Assembly (NCBI RefSeq): GCF_024172125.1
Contig: NZ_JAMZEA010000004.1
Span: 186,001-250,000, forward strand
DNA length: 64,000 bases
Source: Actinomadura rupiterrae
GTDB lineage: Bacteria; Actinomycetota; Actinomycetes; Streptosporangiales; Streptosporangiaceae
Direction of reading: 5' to 3'
Position 1 is the stretch's first letter. The number at the start of each line of letters is the position of its first letter. Under the pieces are notes generated by a model. That model was given only the letters and a program-made list of their open reading frames with translations. It was not told the origin of the DNA and made no database searches. Shown one piece after another: positions 51,404 to 59,685 of this stretch. Both the position numbers and the translations under genes were made by a program.

Positions 51404-52281
51404 GCGGTCTCCCGTCCTGCGGTGGGGGTTCCCAGGAAGCGGCGTCCGTTGTCAGGGCGCGCGAGCCGGTGCAGCCACCAGAACGCTCCGGCGTAGCAGG
51501 TTGCGATCACGGCCAGGACGGCCTGGCCGAGACCGGTATCGAAGGGGCGGACGTAGGAGCGTTGGAGGACCGCGGCCGCGGTGAGGACGAGCAGGATGCC
51601 GACGACCCAGCGGACGGTCGTGCGGTGTTCGGCACGTGCGGCCTCGACCTCGCGGCGGTCGGTGACGTCGCGGGCGACCAGTTCGGCCAAGCCGTTCAGT
51701 ACCGAACTCGCGCCCGTACCGCGGCGGCGCGTGAGCAGGATCAGCGCGGCGGCGATCCGATCGGCGACCGGATCGTCCAGTTCGTCCGCGAACAGCCTAA
51801 GCGCCTGCTCGGCCGGCATCCGCGTCACGGTCAACCGCCGGGCCAGGGTCTGGACGTGGGAGGCGATCGGTGCCGGAATGTTTCGGGTGGCGCTGGATTC
51901 GATCGCCTGTTCCAGTCCGCGTCCGGCCGACAGCATGTCGGCCAGCCTTCGCGTCCATTGCTCGAGGGCCTCCAGTCGGCCGATGCGGTCGACGGCGGTC
52001 CTGCCGGCGAGGATGCGCGGCACTGCTACCGATGCGGCGACCGCCGCCAGCGCCGCCACCGGCCACCCGGTCACTGCCAGGACCATGAGCGCGGCAGCGC
52101 AGGCGATCAGCAGGCTCCGTGTGAGTCGCCGATCCGACAAGCGGTGGAACAGGCGCCGTGCTACGGACGGCATGGGACGGTCGACCGATGGACTCCAGCC
52201 ACGCCAGCCGGCGACCGCCAGCCAGCCTCCTCCAAGGACGGCGGTGATGCTGAGGGTGAACAGCAGAGCGGAGGCATTCAC
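51400..52281 (-). CDS. TadB-like inner-membrane pilus assembly protein
   Basis: GTG 52281 (GTGA overlap with the ATPase gene) gives 293 residues. Membrane helices occur at about 5-25, 55-90 and 225-275, with the F-domain cytoplasmic segments L-E-A-L-E-Q-W-T-R-R-L-A-D-M-L-S-A-G-R-G-L-E-Q-A-I and D-E-L-D-D-P-V-A-D-R-I-A-A-A-L. Typical for TadB. The longer frame to 52662 is a shadow of TadA. Confidence 0.88.
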   Translation of the reverse strand: MNASALLFTLSITAVLGGGWLAVAGWRGWSPSVDRPMPSVARRLFHRLSDRRLTRSLLIACAAALMVLAVTGWPVAALAAVAASVAVPRILAGRTAVDRIGRLEALEQWTRRLADMLSAGRGLEQAIESSATRNIPAPIASHVQTLARRLTVTRMPAEQALRLFADELDDPVADRIAAALILLTRRRGTGASSVLNGLAELVARDVTDRREVEAARAEHRTTVRWVVGILLVLTAAAVLQRSYVRPFDTGLGQAVLAVIATCYAGAFWWLHRLARPDNGRRFLGTPTAGRETA

Positions 52282-53747
52282 CGTCCGCCCCCTTCCCGGC
52301 CGGGCAGGGGCCAGGTCGCCGCGTGAATGTCCAGCAGTGTGGGGTCCAGGCCAGCGTCGACCAGGTCGTCCAGGCATTGCGGGGTGACGTGCGGAAGGGC
52401 GCGTCCGGCGGGGCCGGCAGGCCGGTAGATGTGGTTGCGGGCGGGGAGGTCCGAGTCGCAGGGTGGCAGCACCTCGATGACCTCGGACACGAACCGCTGG
52501 TTGGTGCTGCGGTCGGTGCGCAGGTGGACGACGAAGTCGATCGTCTCGCCGGTATTGAGGTGGATCACAGGCGCAGGGGTTGCCTGGCCTCCGGCACCGC
52601 GGGTCCACAGCATGACGATCCGGTTGAAGATCTCCTCGGTGCCATCGGCGTGGATGGTGCACATCGAGCCGGGATGGCCGGTGTTCATAGCCTCGAACAT
52701 CGGGATGATCTCGTCCGCCCGGACCTCCCCCACGATGATCCGGTCGGGGTTCTTGCGCAGCGCGTCCGGGATCAGCTCGTGCAACGTGATAGCGCCCGCG
52801 CCTTCGGAGTTGGCCTGTCGCGCCTGGTAGGCGACCACATTGCCGTGCCGCTCCGGCAGCTTGTGCAGGAACAACTCGTAGTCGGTCTCCAGCGTGATCA
52901 GCCGCTCTCCGGGGTCGATCTCCGCCGACAGGGCGCGCAGCAGTGTCGTCTTCCCTGCGGAGGTCCCGCCGGTGATGACGATGTTCTTGCGGGCCCGGAC
53001 GGCGGCGGACAGGAACGCGCGCAAGCTCCGGTTGATGGTCCCGAGCCGCGTCAGGTCGTCGAGGGTGACGTCGACAAGTCGGTGGCAGCGGATGCTGACA
53101 CAGGGACGGTCGGTGACCGACATCGCCGCGCTGAGCCGGACACCGACGCCGCTCACATCGCGCTCGCCTGGTAGCAGCGCGGCGTTGGCCAGCGGGCTGG
53201 CCGTCGAGAACTCACGGGCCGTGTAACTCTTGTGCAGCACCCACATCTGGATCATGTTGATCAGGTCGCCATCGGACGCCGCGACCGCCGGTCCCCGCAC
53301 ACGGGCCCCATCGCTGTAGCTGATCCACACCTGATCGCAGGAGTTGATGTCAATGCTCTCCACCGCCGGATCACGGATGTAGGGCGTCAGCACTCCCAGC
53401 TCGAAGCGTTCGTCGTAGACCGCGTCCACCAGGCGGCGCTGCGTGGCGAACCCGACCGGCGTCTCGTCCACGAGCCGGTCACGCGCCCAACGCTGGACGT
53501 GCGCCTCAATGAGCGGACGCGCCGCGCCTGCGTCGGCGGTCTCGACGTCCTGGAGGTCTTCGGTCACCGACCTGGTGATCGCTGCGACGGCCCGCCGGAA
53601 CTCCTTGCCGTTCAGGTCGGTAACGTCCGGCGGGGACGGGCTCGTCCGCTGGACGCCCAAACCCATCGCTACCGGGCCCATCGCGCGCAGAGCCGGGGTG
53701 TTCACCGTCGACGGCGGCCATGTGGAACGTGGCGGCTTGGGGTTCAC
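52278..53747 (-). CDS. CpaF/TadA-like pilus assembly ATPase
   Basis: GTG 53747 (GTGA overlap, ggggggag upstream) gives 489 residues. The motor domain has Walker A G-G-T-S-A-G-K-T-T at 260-268, Walker B I-I-V-G-E-V-R, and M-N-T-G-H-P-G-S-M-C-T-I-H-A (the His box). The N-terminal part (45-200) matches CpaF/TadA with D-I-N-S-C-D-Q-V-W-I and R-L-S-A-A-M. It should power the Tad pilus or secretion machine formed with TadB/TadC. The family is also found in conjugative actinobacterial elements. Confidence 0.95.
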   Translation of the reverse strand: MNPKPPRSTWPPSTVNTPALRAMGPVAMGLGVQRTSPSPPDVTDLNGKEFRRAVAAITRSVTEDLQDVETADAGAARPLIEAHVQRWARDRLVDETPVGFATQRRLVDAVYDERFELGVLTPYIRDPAVESIDINSCDQVWISYSDGARVRGPAVAASDGDLINMIQMWVLHKSYTAREFSTASPLANAALLPGERDVSGVGVRLSAAMSVTDRPCVSIRCHRLVDVTLDDLTRLGTINRSLRAFLSAAVRARKNIVITGGTSAGKTTLLRALSAEIDPGERLITLETDYELFLHKLPERHGNVVAYQARQANSEGAGAITLHELIPDALRKNPDRIIVGEVRADEIIPMFEAMNTGHPGSMCTIHADGTEEIFNRIVMLWTRGAGGQATPAPVIHLNTGETIDFVVHLRTDRSTNQRFVSEVIEVLPPCDSDLPARNHIYRPAGPAGRALPHVTPQCLDDLVDAGLDPTLLDIHAATWPLPGREGGGR

Positions 53748-54541
53748 CAGCTCCCCCCTGCCACGGCTGCGACGTCCTGGTCTCCACGGCCGGACATGGC
53801 TTCGGCATGCGCGCGCATCGCAGTCGCCAGCGCGGCCACGCCGTTCATCAGCGGCGTCCGGCGTGCGGCGCGGCCGGGCCCGCGACCGTCCGACAGCAGT
53901 TCGGCCGAGCGCGGATCGTGCGGAATCTCGGCGATCACCGGAAGCCCGAACAGGGCCTCACTCACCGCGCGCGCTGGGTATTCGCCCTGGCCGACTAGGC
54001 ACAACGCCACTGGCACGTCCGACCCGACATGCCGGCCGAGCGCGTCGAGCCGGGGCTTGGCCGCAGTCACCTGCCGCAGGCTCGGGTGCAGCAGCATGAT
54101 CGCCATGTCGCTCGCAGCCACCAGTCCCATCGGGGTCTCGGGTCCGCCGATCCGCCCGATGTCGGCCATGACGTCCACTCCCGCCGAGGACGCCACCTCG
54201 AACGCACCGGCGACGTGGGCCCACGCTCCTTCGAGCTGGGCCGCCTCACGCGGATCGCGCAGCCCCGGCAGCAGCAGCCACTCACGAGCGGATCCGTCGA
54301 GGGAGATGACGTTGTTCCACAGGCGCGCCGGATCCGGATCGTGCGCGATCGACAGTGCCCAGTTGAGAAGACCGGCATCCGCCGCCATCCGGCCGCGCAG
54401 GAAACCGGCTAGGACGTCGCCGCCCTTCGGGTCGCATTCGGCAAGAAGGGCGCGCCCGTTCCATGTGTAGGTGAGTGCCAGCGCGGTAGTGGTCACACCG
54501 GGTGACTCGCTCGGCGACATCAGTGTGTACAGCGCCATCAC
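53744..54541 (-). CDS. CpaE/MinD-like ATPase with degenerate Walker A
   Basis: The product has 265 residues from GTG 54541 (ATG 54538 alternative). The start S-P-S-E-S-P-G-V-T-T-T-A-L-A-L-T-Y is where a deviant Walker A (KGGxGKT) would sit, but no Lys is present. A-E-C-D-P-K-G-G-D is kept, as is V-M-A-D-I-G-R at the Walker B place. CpaE-type proteins often lose nucleotide-binding residues and serve as polar localisers of Tad machinery. It lies between the CpaB-like and CpaF-like genes. Confidence 0.82.
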   Translation of the reverse strand: MMALYTLMSPSESPGVTTTALALTYTWNGRALLAECDPKGGDVLAGFLRGRMAADAGLLNWALSIAHDPDPARLWNNVISLDGSAREWLLLPGLRDPREAAQLEGAWAHVAGAFEVASSAGVDVMADIGRIGGPETPMGLVAASDMAIMLLHPSLRQVTAAKPRLDALGRHVGSDVPVALCLVGQGEYPARAVSEALFGLPVIAEIPHDPRSAELLSDGRGPGRAARRTPLMNGVAALATAMRAHAEAMSGRGDQDVAAVAGGSW

Positions 54542-55242
54542 TGCCCCCGGCTGGCCAGGACCAACGCGACCTTGCCGTCAGCGGCGTGCTGGGCGAGCTG
54601 CGGACCGTCCGCGCTGGGCACGAGCAGGTCGACGACGATCTGCCCATCCGCGTCCGGCGTTCCGGTGACCCGGTCCACGGTCGCCGAGACCTGGCCTGGC
54701 GGCGGTGTCTGCGCCGACACTTTCCCGTTCGGAGCGTCCCCGCCCCCGTCCGCTGTGGCGACCACGATGACCCGGTCCCCTGGGGCGAGACCACGCGCCG
54801 GAAGGCGGCTCTGCTTCATCGCGACCGGGACGAGATCCTCTCCGGCCGAAGGACGTAAGTCACGTGTGACGGCCGTCGGCGGAATCATCGTCCCCCGCCG
54901 CAGGTCCACAGCCGCGAAGCCACCGACAACACGGCTTTCCTGCTCAGCGGGGATCGCGGCCACCGGGCTCTCGACACCGGCGTCTACCGTGGTCAGGTCC
55001 GCCGCGCTGATCTGCTGCCCAACCGGTACGTCACGCGCCATGACCACCACCGGCTGGCGATCGCTCAGCCGCAGTGCCGCCTGGCTGGAGATCAACGCGC
55101 CGCCCGCCATCACCAGCGCCCCGACCGCGATCACGGCCCGCCTGCGCTGCCTCGGCTGAGGTGGCAGACGCGGTGGCCCTGCCTGCAGCGGGCCTCCCCC
55201 GATCGAATCGGCGGGGGCGTTCGGAAGCCCCGTACGTCCCAA
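54538..55242 (-). CDS. CpaB/RcpC-like protein with SAF domain
   Basis: TTG 55242, with gggagg six bases upstream and directly after the previous TAG, gives 234 residues. It has a basic N-terminus, one membrane helix (about 36-56) and an SAF domain (V-V-V-M-A-R-D-V-P-V-G-Q-Q-I-S-A-A-D-L) followed by L-A-P-G-D-R-V-I-V-V-A-T. CpaB proteins help the outer parts of Tad systems. In Gram-positives the homologues are membrane anchored, as here. Confidence 0.85.
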   Translation of the reverse strand: MGRTGLPNAPADSIGGGPLQAGPPRLPPQPRQRRRAVIAVGALVMAGGALISSQAALRLSDRQPVVVMARDVPVGQQISAADLTTVDAGVESPVAAIPAEQESRVVGGFAAVDLRRGTMIPPTAVTRDLRPSAGEDLVPVAMKQSRLPARGLAPGDRVIVVATADGGGDAPNGKVSAQTPPPGQVSATVDRVTGTPDADGQIVVDLLVPSADGPQLAQHAADGKVALVLASRGQ

Positions 55243-56058
55243 CTACGACCTCCCTTGAGTCAGTGCCTGGCCCTCAGCAATACGGAGGGAAAAGCTGGAC
55301 GATCTGGTTTGCGAAGGCAACACGCCGCCGACTCCGCCGGAGCCGACCCAGGTCGCGGTCCATACCGCCTCGGCCGTGACCTGGTAGGCCGAACCCGGCA
55401 TCCCGGCGGACGAGCGCTCGTAGAGGTACGTGCAGCCGGTGCCTTGTGCGGCGGACGGGCGAGAGAAGTCGAACGGTGTTCCCGACCCCTCGCACATCAC
55501 CGAATCACCGGTCCCCGGTCTCACGACCAGGCGAGACGGAACCGCCGTGACCTCCGCCCAGGCGCCACCAGCCTCAGCCCGTTTGCTGAGCGGATGCCAT
55601 CTCGCGCGTTCCGCCCAGAAGAACTCCCGCAGCCCTACCAGACCGTCCCGGCCCCGGGGCGGCGCGGTTCGCACCGTGAGCGCCGGGAGCTTCAGGCTGC
55701 TGAACGCCTGCTGCGCCAACTCCTGCGGGGTTACCGACGGCGTGGAATCCGGTCCCATCGATGCGGCGTGATCTGCCGCGTTTGGCGAAACGTTCTGGCC
55801 GCATACGTCGAACGATGTCGCCGTCCCCGGCAGCAACACGCACGATGGCTTGCTCGTCTCCGTGGACGAACCACCCGAACCGCCACCGCTCTTGTGCTCG
55901 GAGACCTCTGGATCCTTGGCGAAAGCGGTGTAGCCATAGGGCTGGGTGACGACGCCCCGATCGGGCTTCGGATCATTCGGTTTCGCATGAGTGCTAGTGA
56001 AACCGGCTGCCTGTGGCAGCAACGCGGCGGCCGAAGTCAGGGCCGCGACGCGGTACAC
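55243..56058 (-). CDS. Secreted protein of the Tad-like operon
   Basis: GTG 56058, with aagg upstream, starts V-Y-R-V-A-A-L-T-S-A-A-A-L-L-P-Q-A-A-G-F, a short signal peptide. The mature 250 residues have C-V-L-L-P-G-T and V-C-G-Q-N-V, S-C-type Cys pairs, and A-V-W-T-A-T-W near the end, fitting an exported beta-rich protein. No family was recognised. It overlaps the lipoprotein gene by 22 bases and is followed directly by the CpaB-like gene. Confidence 0.72.
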   Translation of the reverse strand: MYRVAALTSAAALLPQAAGFTSTHAKPNDPKPDRGVVTQPYGYTAFAKDPEVSEHKSGGGSGGSSTETSKPSCVLLPGTATSFDVCGQNVSPNAADHAASMGPDSTPSVTPQELAQQAFSSLKLPALTVRTAPPRGRDGLVGLREFFWAERARWHPLSKRAEAGGAWAEVTAVPSRLVVRPGTGDSVMCEGSGTPFDFSRPSAAQGTGCTYLYERSSAGMPGSAYQVTAEAVWTATWVGSGGVGGVLPSQTRSSSFSLRIAEGQALTQGRS

Positions 56059-56594
56059 GGCGCCTTCAGAATTGCCACCTGCTTGAGCCGCCAGCGGTGA
56101 TCGGCGTCTTGCTGCATGTCTGCCGAGAGGTGCACGTGAGGACTCCCCTGCGTGCCGCGGATCAGCTGGTGAGTATGAGCGTTCGCGACTCCCGCGTTCG
56201 AAGCGTCCTGACACTCCAACAGCCGCGCCGTGTTCCCCTTCACCTGGACGGACAACACGTGCACGATCACATGCCCCCACGGCTCATAGCCTTTGCGCTG
56301 CCAATCCGCCGCCCCGTCCAAGGTCTTGTTCACGTGATCGGGCTCGGCGAACGGCGACAACTCGGCTCGCCCCTGCTCCCGGGGCAGCTTGGCCGCCCGG
56401 ACATTCGCAGGCCAATAGGCCGTGTACGCATCGACGACCGCCTGCTCGGCCGATACCGGCGAGGTCGCGAGGCTCGATGACGGCTCGTCGGCAGTACGGC
56501 CGTCGGCCGAATGCGACGAGCAACCCGCGATGAGCAGAACCAAGCCCGCTCCCTGGGCTCTCCGACCTCGAGCAAGAGCACGCCAATTCGTCAT
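56037..56594 (-). CDS. Lipoprotein, first gene of the Tad-like operon
   Basis: ATG 56594 follows tgggggg and gives 185 residues: M-T-N-W-R-A-L-A-R-G-R-R then a hydrophobic stretch ending L-I-A-G-C-S-S (lipobox). The mature part has A-V-V-D-A-Y-T-A-Y-W, a start seen in actinobacterial lipoproteins of this type, and E-C-Q-D-A-S-N-A-G near the middle. It probably sits on the outside of the membrane and serves the machine encoded after it. Confidence 0.78.
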   Translation of the reverse strand: MTNWRALARGRRAQGAGLVLLIAGCSSHSADGRTADEPSSSLATSPVSAEQAVVDAYTAYWPANVRAAKLPREQGRAELSPFAEPDHVNKTLDGAADWQRKGYEPWGHVIVHVLSVQVKGNTARLLECQDASNAGVANAHTHQLIRGTQGSPHVHLSADMQQDADHRWRLKQVAILKAPCTASRP

Positions 56595-56790
56595 CAACCC
56601 CCCAAGCGACAGTAAGTAGTCACATGAAAGCTGTGAGTAGCCTAGGAAGACGGTCTCGCACTCCACAAGAGCCGGTCAGTTTCCAACCGACACTCTTGAC
56701 CCGATCGTGATGTCACCCCTGGTGCGCAATCCCCATGTGTCCAGACACAGGCGATAAGCAGTGGCCGGTTGGGATTGACTCCCGCGTCGG

Positions 56791-56819
56791 CGGCCAGATA
56801 CGGGGGATCTATCTGGCCG
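56791..56819. promoter_or_regulatory. Perfect 10-bp inverted repeat in the divergent intergenic region
   Basis: CGGCCAGATA (56791-56800) pairs with TATCTGGCCG (56810-56819), with a 9-base gap. It lies in the 283-base region between the Tad-like operon and the plus-strand gene at 56878, where it could be an operator or a terminator. A short minus-strand frame through this area is not supported. Confidence 0.4.
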
Positions 56820-56877
56820 TCATTCATCACGCCGCCGTAGATCAAGTCGCCATGGCCTCAAGCGCTACTCTGCCGAC

Positions 56878-57330
56878 GTGGCGGAGACTTGGGATGAAGA
56901 TCGACTCACCGCCGACGGCTTCGGACGCGTCCTTGTCGAGCTGCACTGGTACGACGGCCTCCGCGCTGGACTCGCCGAGCTCGACGGCAAGGCGCACTAC
57001 TTCCAAAGCCGCGACCCTGTCGGCCCGGTTGAAGAGGTCGAGTACGACGTGTGGCCAGCGACAGACAACGCCGTGGCGATGGAACGTGAGCAATGGGCGA
57101 TCTACTTGGAGTGGAATCAGCGCTACGAGGCGCGGGAGGCTGGGCTTGACAGCCATCCCGGGCACGGAGGGGTCGATGCTCGGCATGACGAACTGGCATC
57201 GTTGCTCACGCCACACCGCCAAGCTCCGGCAGATGCCTGGCAACTCCGAGCCGACTGGCGCTTCGGCCGGGGCGCTCGTTACCGAGCCGAAGGGATCGAC
57301 ACCTGGGTCAGGTGGAAGAGCGCCCGATGA
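56878..57330 (+). CDS. Hypothetical protein, 150 residues
   Basis: GTG 56878 gives M-A-E-T-W-D-E-D-R-L-T-A-D-G-F-G-R-V-L-V-E-L-H-W-Y-D-G-L-R (residue list), then G-K-A-H-Y-F-Q-S-R-D. The acidic E-E-V-E-Y-D-V-W-P and W-A-I-Y-L-E-W-N segments are Trp-rich. It stands alone. No family was recognised, and base use is normal for the flanking chromosome. Confidence 0.6.
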   Translation: MAETWDEDRLTADGFGRVLVELHWYDGLRAGLAELDGKAHYFQSRDPVGPVEEVEYDVWPATDNAVAMEREQWAIYLEWNQRYEAREAGLDSHPGHGGVDARHDELASLLTPHRQAPADAWQLRADWRFGRGARYRAEGIDTWVRWKSAR

Positions 57331-57429
57331 GTCGCCTACGGAGCCGGTGAACCCCTTTCGCGTTCCGATTGCGGAGAGTGGTCGACCGTCTGGCCGTACA
57401 TGATTTCACCCTGGCCGCTGTCACTTGGG

Positions 57430-57470
57430 CACCTCGTGGCGTTCCAGCCGATGGGAACACCACGAGGTGC
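57430..57470 (+). terminator. Hairpin terminator after the 150-residue gene
   Basis: GCACCTCGTGG-x-GTTCC (57430-57446 region) pairs with GGAAC-x-CCACGAGGTGC (ending 57470), a stem of 16 pairs with one mismatch and an 8-base loop. It separates the plus-strand gene from the convergent DUF397 gene. Confidence 0.75.
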
Positions 57471-57594
57471 GGAAGATCGCAAATGAAGGCTCGCCGGCAT
57501 CCAGCTTCGGGCCGCGGGCACGGCGTCCCCGCACATTCACTCCCGCACGAGGAACCGTGGCATCGCCGCCCAGGAGACGGCTCCAGATCAATCG

Positions 57595-57798
57595 TTAGCT
57601 GCGAGGGGCATTGCCGATCTTGAGGCAGTGCAGGAGTTGGGCCCAGGCTTCGGGCTCCAGGCCGATCGCCGGGCCGTCCGGATCCTTGGAGTCGCGGATG
57701 AGGCCCAAGCCGTCGAGGACGGCCGCTTCGACACAGTCACCGCCGTTGGTGCTGTAGGAACTCTTCACCCACCGGGCCCGCTTGTCCGGTGTGGTCAT
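57595..57798 (-). CDS. DUF397 protein
   Basis: ATG 57798 gives 67 residues: A-R-W-V-K-S-S-Y-S-T-N-G-G-D-C-V-E-A-A near the start, R-D-S-K-D-P-D-G-P near the middle, both standard DUF397 features. This actinobacterial family is normally encoded beside a DUF5753-containing XRE regulator, as here (26 bases after that gene), and may antagonise it like an antitoxin or anti-regulator. Confidence 0.93.
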   Translation of the reverse strand: MTTPDKRARWVKSSYSTNGGDCVEAAVLDGLGLIRDSKDPDGPAIGLEPEAWAQLLHCLKIGNAPRS

Positions 57799-57823
57799 CC
57801 CTTGATCTCCCTCCGTCGAGGAC

Positions 57824-58687
57824 TTAGGGCACATTGTCCGCGATTGCCTTGATGAAGGCTACCGACTCGACAGCGGAGTGGGCCTTGGCCAGCACGTTCC
57901 CGAATATCAGCGTGTAGTGCCGCACCTCTTCCGGGTCCTCGGGGACCAGCGCGCTGATTGACTGCTCGAGGTAGACCAGGTCCGGAGCATCGGTCTCGGG
58001 GAATCCGAGCAGGCAGAAGGGGCCGTCCATCGCCGCGTGCGCCCCGGCGGAGAAGGGGATCACCCGGACCTCGACGTTCGGGCGCTTGCTCACCTCCGCG
58101 AGGTGGCGCAGTTGCGCGCGCATCGTGTCCGGACCTCCGACCAGACGGCGCAGGACCGCCTCGTCGAGAACCGCGATGAACTGAACGGGGTCGACCTCCC
58201 GCTGGATCAACCCCTGCCGGGAGAGGCGCACCTCGACCTTCTCGTCCACTTCGGTGGGCGTGAAGTTCATCGCGGTCTCCTCGATGACCGCTCGCGCGTA
58301 ATCGGCGGTCTGGAGCAGGCCGGGCACGACCTGTGGCTGATAGGTACGGATAACCGAAGCGGCGGCCTCCAGGCCGATATAGGAGTCAAAGCCCGGCTTG
58401 AGCGTCCGCCGGTACCGATGCCACCAGCCGCGCTTACGGGCGTCCTTGGCCATCTCAAGCAGCTCCTCACGGACAGCTCGGTCCGTGACCCCGTAGATGT
58501 CCAGCAACGCAGCGACGTCCGCGGGCTTCGGCCGGTGTTGCCCCTTCTCGTACCGGAAGACCGTCGTCTCAGAGGTGCCGAGGCGCTCAGCCACCTCCCC
58601 GCGCGACAACCCCCTTCCCTCACGAAGACGTTTGAGCTCGAAGATCAGACGTCGATGCCGCGCAGTCGGGCTGAGGTGGGCCGTCAC
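57824..58687 (-). CDS. XRE-family regulator with DUF5753 domain
   Basis: The 287-residue protein has an N-terminal HTH (L-K-R-L-R-E-G-R-G-L-S-R-G-E-V-A-E-R-L-G-T-S-E-T-T-V-F-R-Y-E-K-G, residues about 18-50, as residue list) and the DUF5753 domain with I-R-T-Y-Q-P-Q-V-V-P-G-L-L-Q-T-A-D-Y-A-R at about 115-135. It is a WhiJ/BldB-system-type regulator common in streptomycetes and Actinomadura. It acts with the DUF397 gene downstream, and an RsbW-like ATPase gene lies 1.5 kb away on the other strand. Confidence 0.93.
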   Translation of the reverse strand: MTAHLSPTARHRRLIFELKRLREGRGLSRGEVAERLGTSETTVFRYEKGQHRPKPADVAALLDIYGVTDRAVREELLEMAKDARKRGWWHRYRRTLKPGFDSYIGLEAAASVIRTYQPQVVPGLLQTADYARAVIEETAMNFTPTEVDEKVEVRLSRQGLIQREVDPVQFIAVLDEAVLRRLVGGPDTMRAQLRHLAEVSKRPNVEVRVIPFSAGAHAAMDGPFCLLGFPETDAPDLVYLEQSISALVPEDPEEVRHYTLIFGNVLAKAHSAVESVAFIKAIADNVP

Positions 58688-59138
58688 GAGCGTCTCCCCT
58701 CACGGGCATTTCCAGGCAAGTTCGGGCATATCTTCTGGCCGCGCCCCGATGCCCAAGATTTTTTGGCATTAATACGAGTCGCATTATTGCGAAACTCACT
58801 TCATCGGTCCAGGATGACAGTACATCCGACGACCGCGCACCGGGGTGTGGAGCGACAAAGATCGGTGACATTGAGCCACAGGATGATCACTCCACGCCTG
58901 ATCTTCCGTGGCCCTGGCGACGAAAGGCTCGGCTTATCAGCCCTGGGGCTGTGTGAGGCGCCTTGCTCGGCAAGGTCTGCATGCCTTCACGTGGCCAAGG
59001 ACAAGAACTGCCAATGCTTCAGCACCTCATATGACCAGTGCTGGAACCCAAACGAGAAAGAGCCGCCGCGCGGCCAGGTACAAGGCCTAGGAAACCCCCT
59101 GGCCGCGCGGCCCAACCTCACGAAGGAGGTATGCCGTC
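58688..59138. other. Intergenic region with AT-rich core and leader hairpin
   Basis: No gene is supported. An AT-rich block (about 58750-58800, ttttttggcattaatacg) probably holds divergent promoters for the XRE gene and the plus-strand gene. A 13-bp perfect stem, CCGCGCGGCCAGG (59066-59078) with CCTGGCCGCGCGG (59098-59110), with a 19-base loop, ends 12 bases before the aaggagg of the next gene. Confidence 0.5.
59066..59110 (+). promoter_or_regulatory. Leader hairpin before the 79-residue gene
   Basis: The 13-bp GC-rich stem described for this region is positioned immediately upstream of the ribosome-binding site at 59123-59129. It may be an attenuator or translational control element, or a terminator of an upstream transcript. 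Confidence 0.5.
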
Positions 59139-59378
59139 ATGGTAGACGCAGCGATGACGGTGAGCCCGCAATCCGCTTTGGAGCGGGAGCACCCCGGGTG
59201 GCGGCTGTGGTCCTCCCAGGCAGGCGTGATGTGGTGTGCGACGCGTCGGCGTGACCTGTCCGCCCGGGAGCTCTGGCAGGGGCTGGACCAGTCTCTGGTC
59301 TGCGGCAGTCTCGAGGAACTCGGCCTCGCGCTGATGGAGCAGGACGCCCGCGAACGCGCGTACGGGCGAAGGTTCTGA
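59139..59378 (+). CDS. Small hypothetical protein, 79 residues
   Basis: ATG 59139 is ten bases after a perfect aaggagg. The product has H-P-G-W-R-L-W-S-S-Q-A-G-V-M-W-C-A-T-R-R and L-E-E-L-G-L-A-L-M-E-Q-D. Such short Trp-rich proteins are common next to XRE/DUF397 pairs in related actinobacteria. Function unknown. Confidence 0.7.
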   Translation: MVDAAMTVSPQSALEREHPGWRLWSSQAGVMWCATRRRDLSARELWQGLDQSLVCGSLEELGLALMEQDARERAYGRRF

Positions 59379-59685
59379 TCACAAAGGGCCGATGAGCGCG
59401 ATCGGCTGAGGGCGGTGCTGTCGTCTTCCGGACGACGCGACCGAGTCAGACCACCCCGGCTGAAGCTCAGACGCGGGAGCGCCAGCGGATCCCCTTTTCT
59501 CGTGCAGAGCGCGCTCGTGCCCAGGACGTCCGCGAATCCTGGCGAGCATGCCCCCGCACTTCCACTCACGTGCGCCAACTCACCCGCACGAGCTGGTGAT
59601 GTCAGCTCGCCTGGCACGAAAACAGGCGGTCCCGGACGCGATGGTTGAGCACCGGCCGGGACCTATCGGACACAGGAGGTCCGAC
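59379..59685. other. Intergenic region, no gene seen
   Basis: The 307 bases hold open frames without ribosome-binding sites. The longest plus-strand frame (from 59548) belongs to the next gene only from 59686. Confidence 0.5.

Larger units (their letters stand above)
16086..56594. mobile_element. Putative integrative conjugative element at tRNA-Glu (right end unresolved)
   Basis: The left boundary is supported by the recombinase gene overlapping the tRNA 3' half. Inside are an integrase operon, a type IV secretion/coupling-protein operon, an NlpC/P60 hydrolase, a type VII-like operon and a Tad-like operon. No second copy of the tRNA 3' end was found by eye. The right boundary given here is simply the end of the Tad operon; the element could stop earlier, extend past 62.7 kb or the window edge, or be several elements in tandem. 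Confidence 0.45.

Noticed and set aside
56642..56845. Minus-strand frame of 67 codons in the divergent gap
   Set aside because: No ribosome-binding site or family; it runs through the inverted repeat at 56791-56819 and is more likely regulatory DNA.
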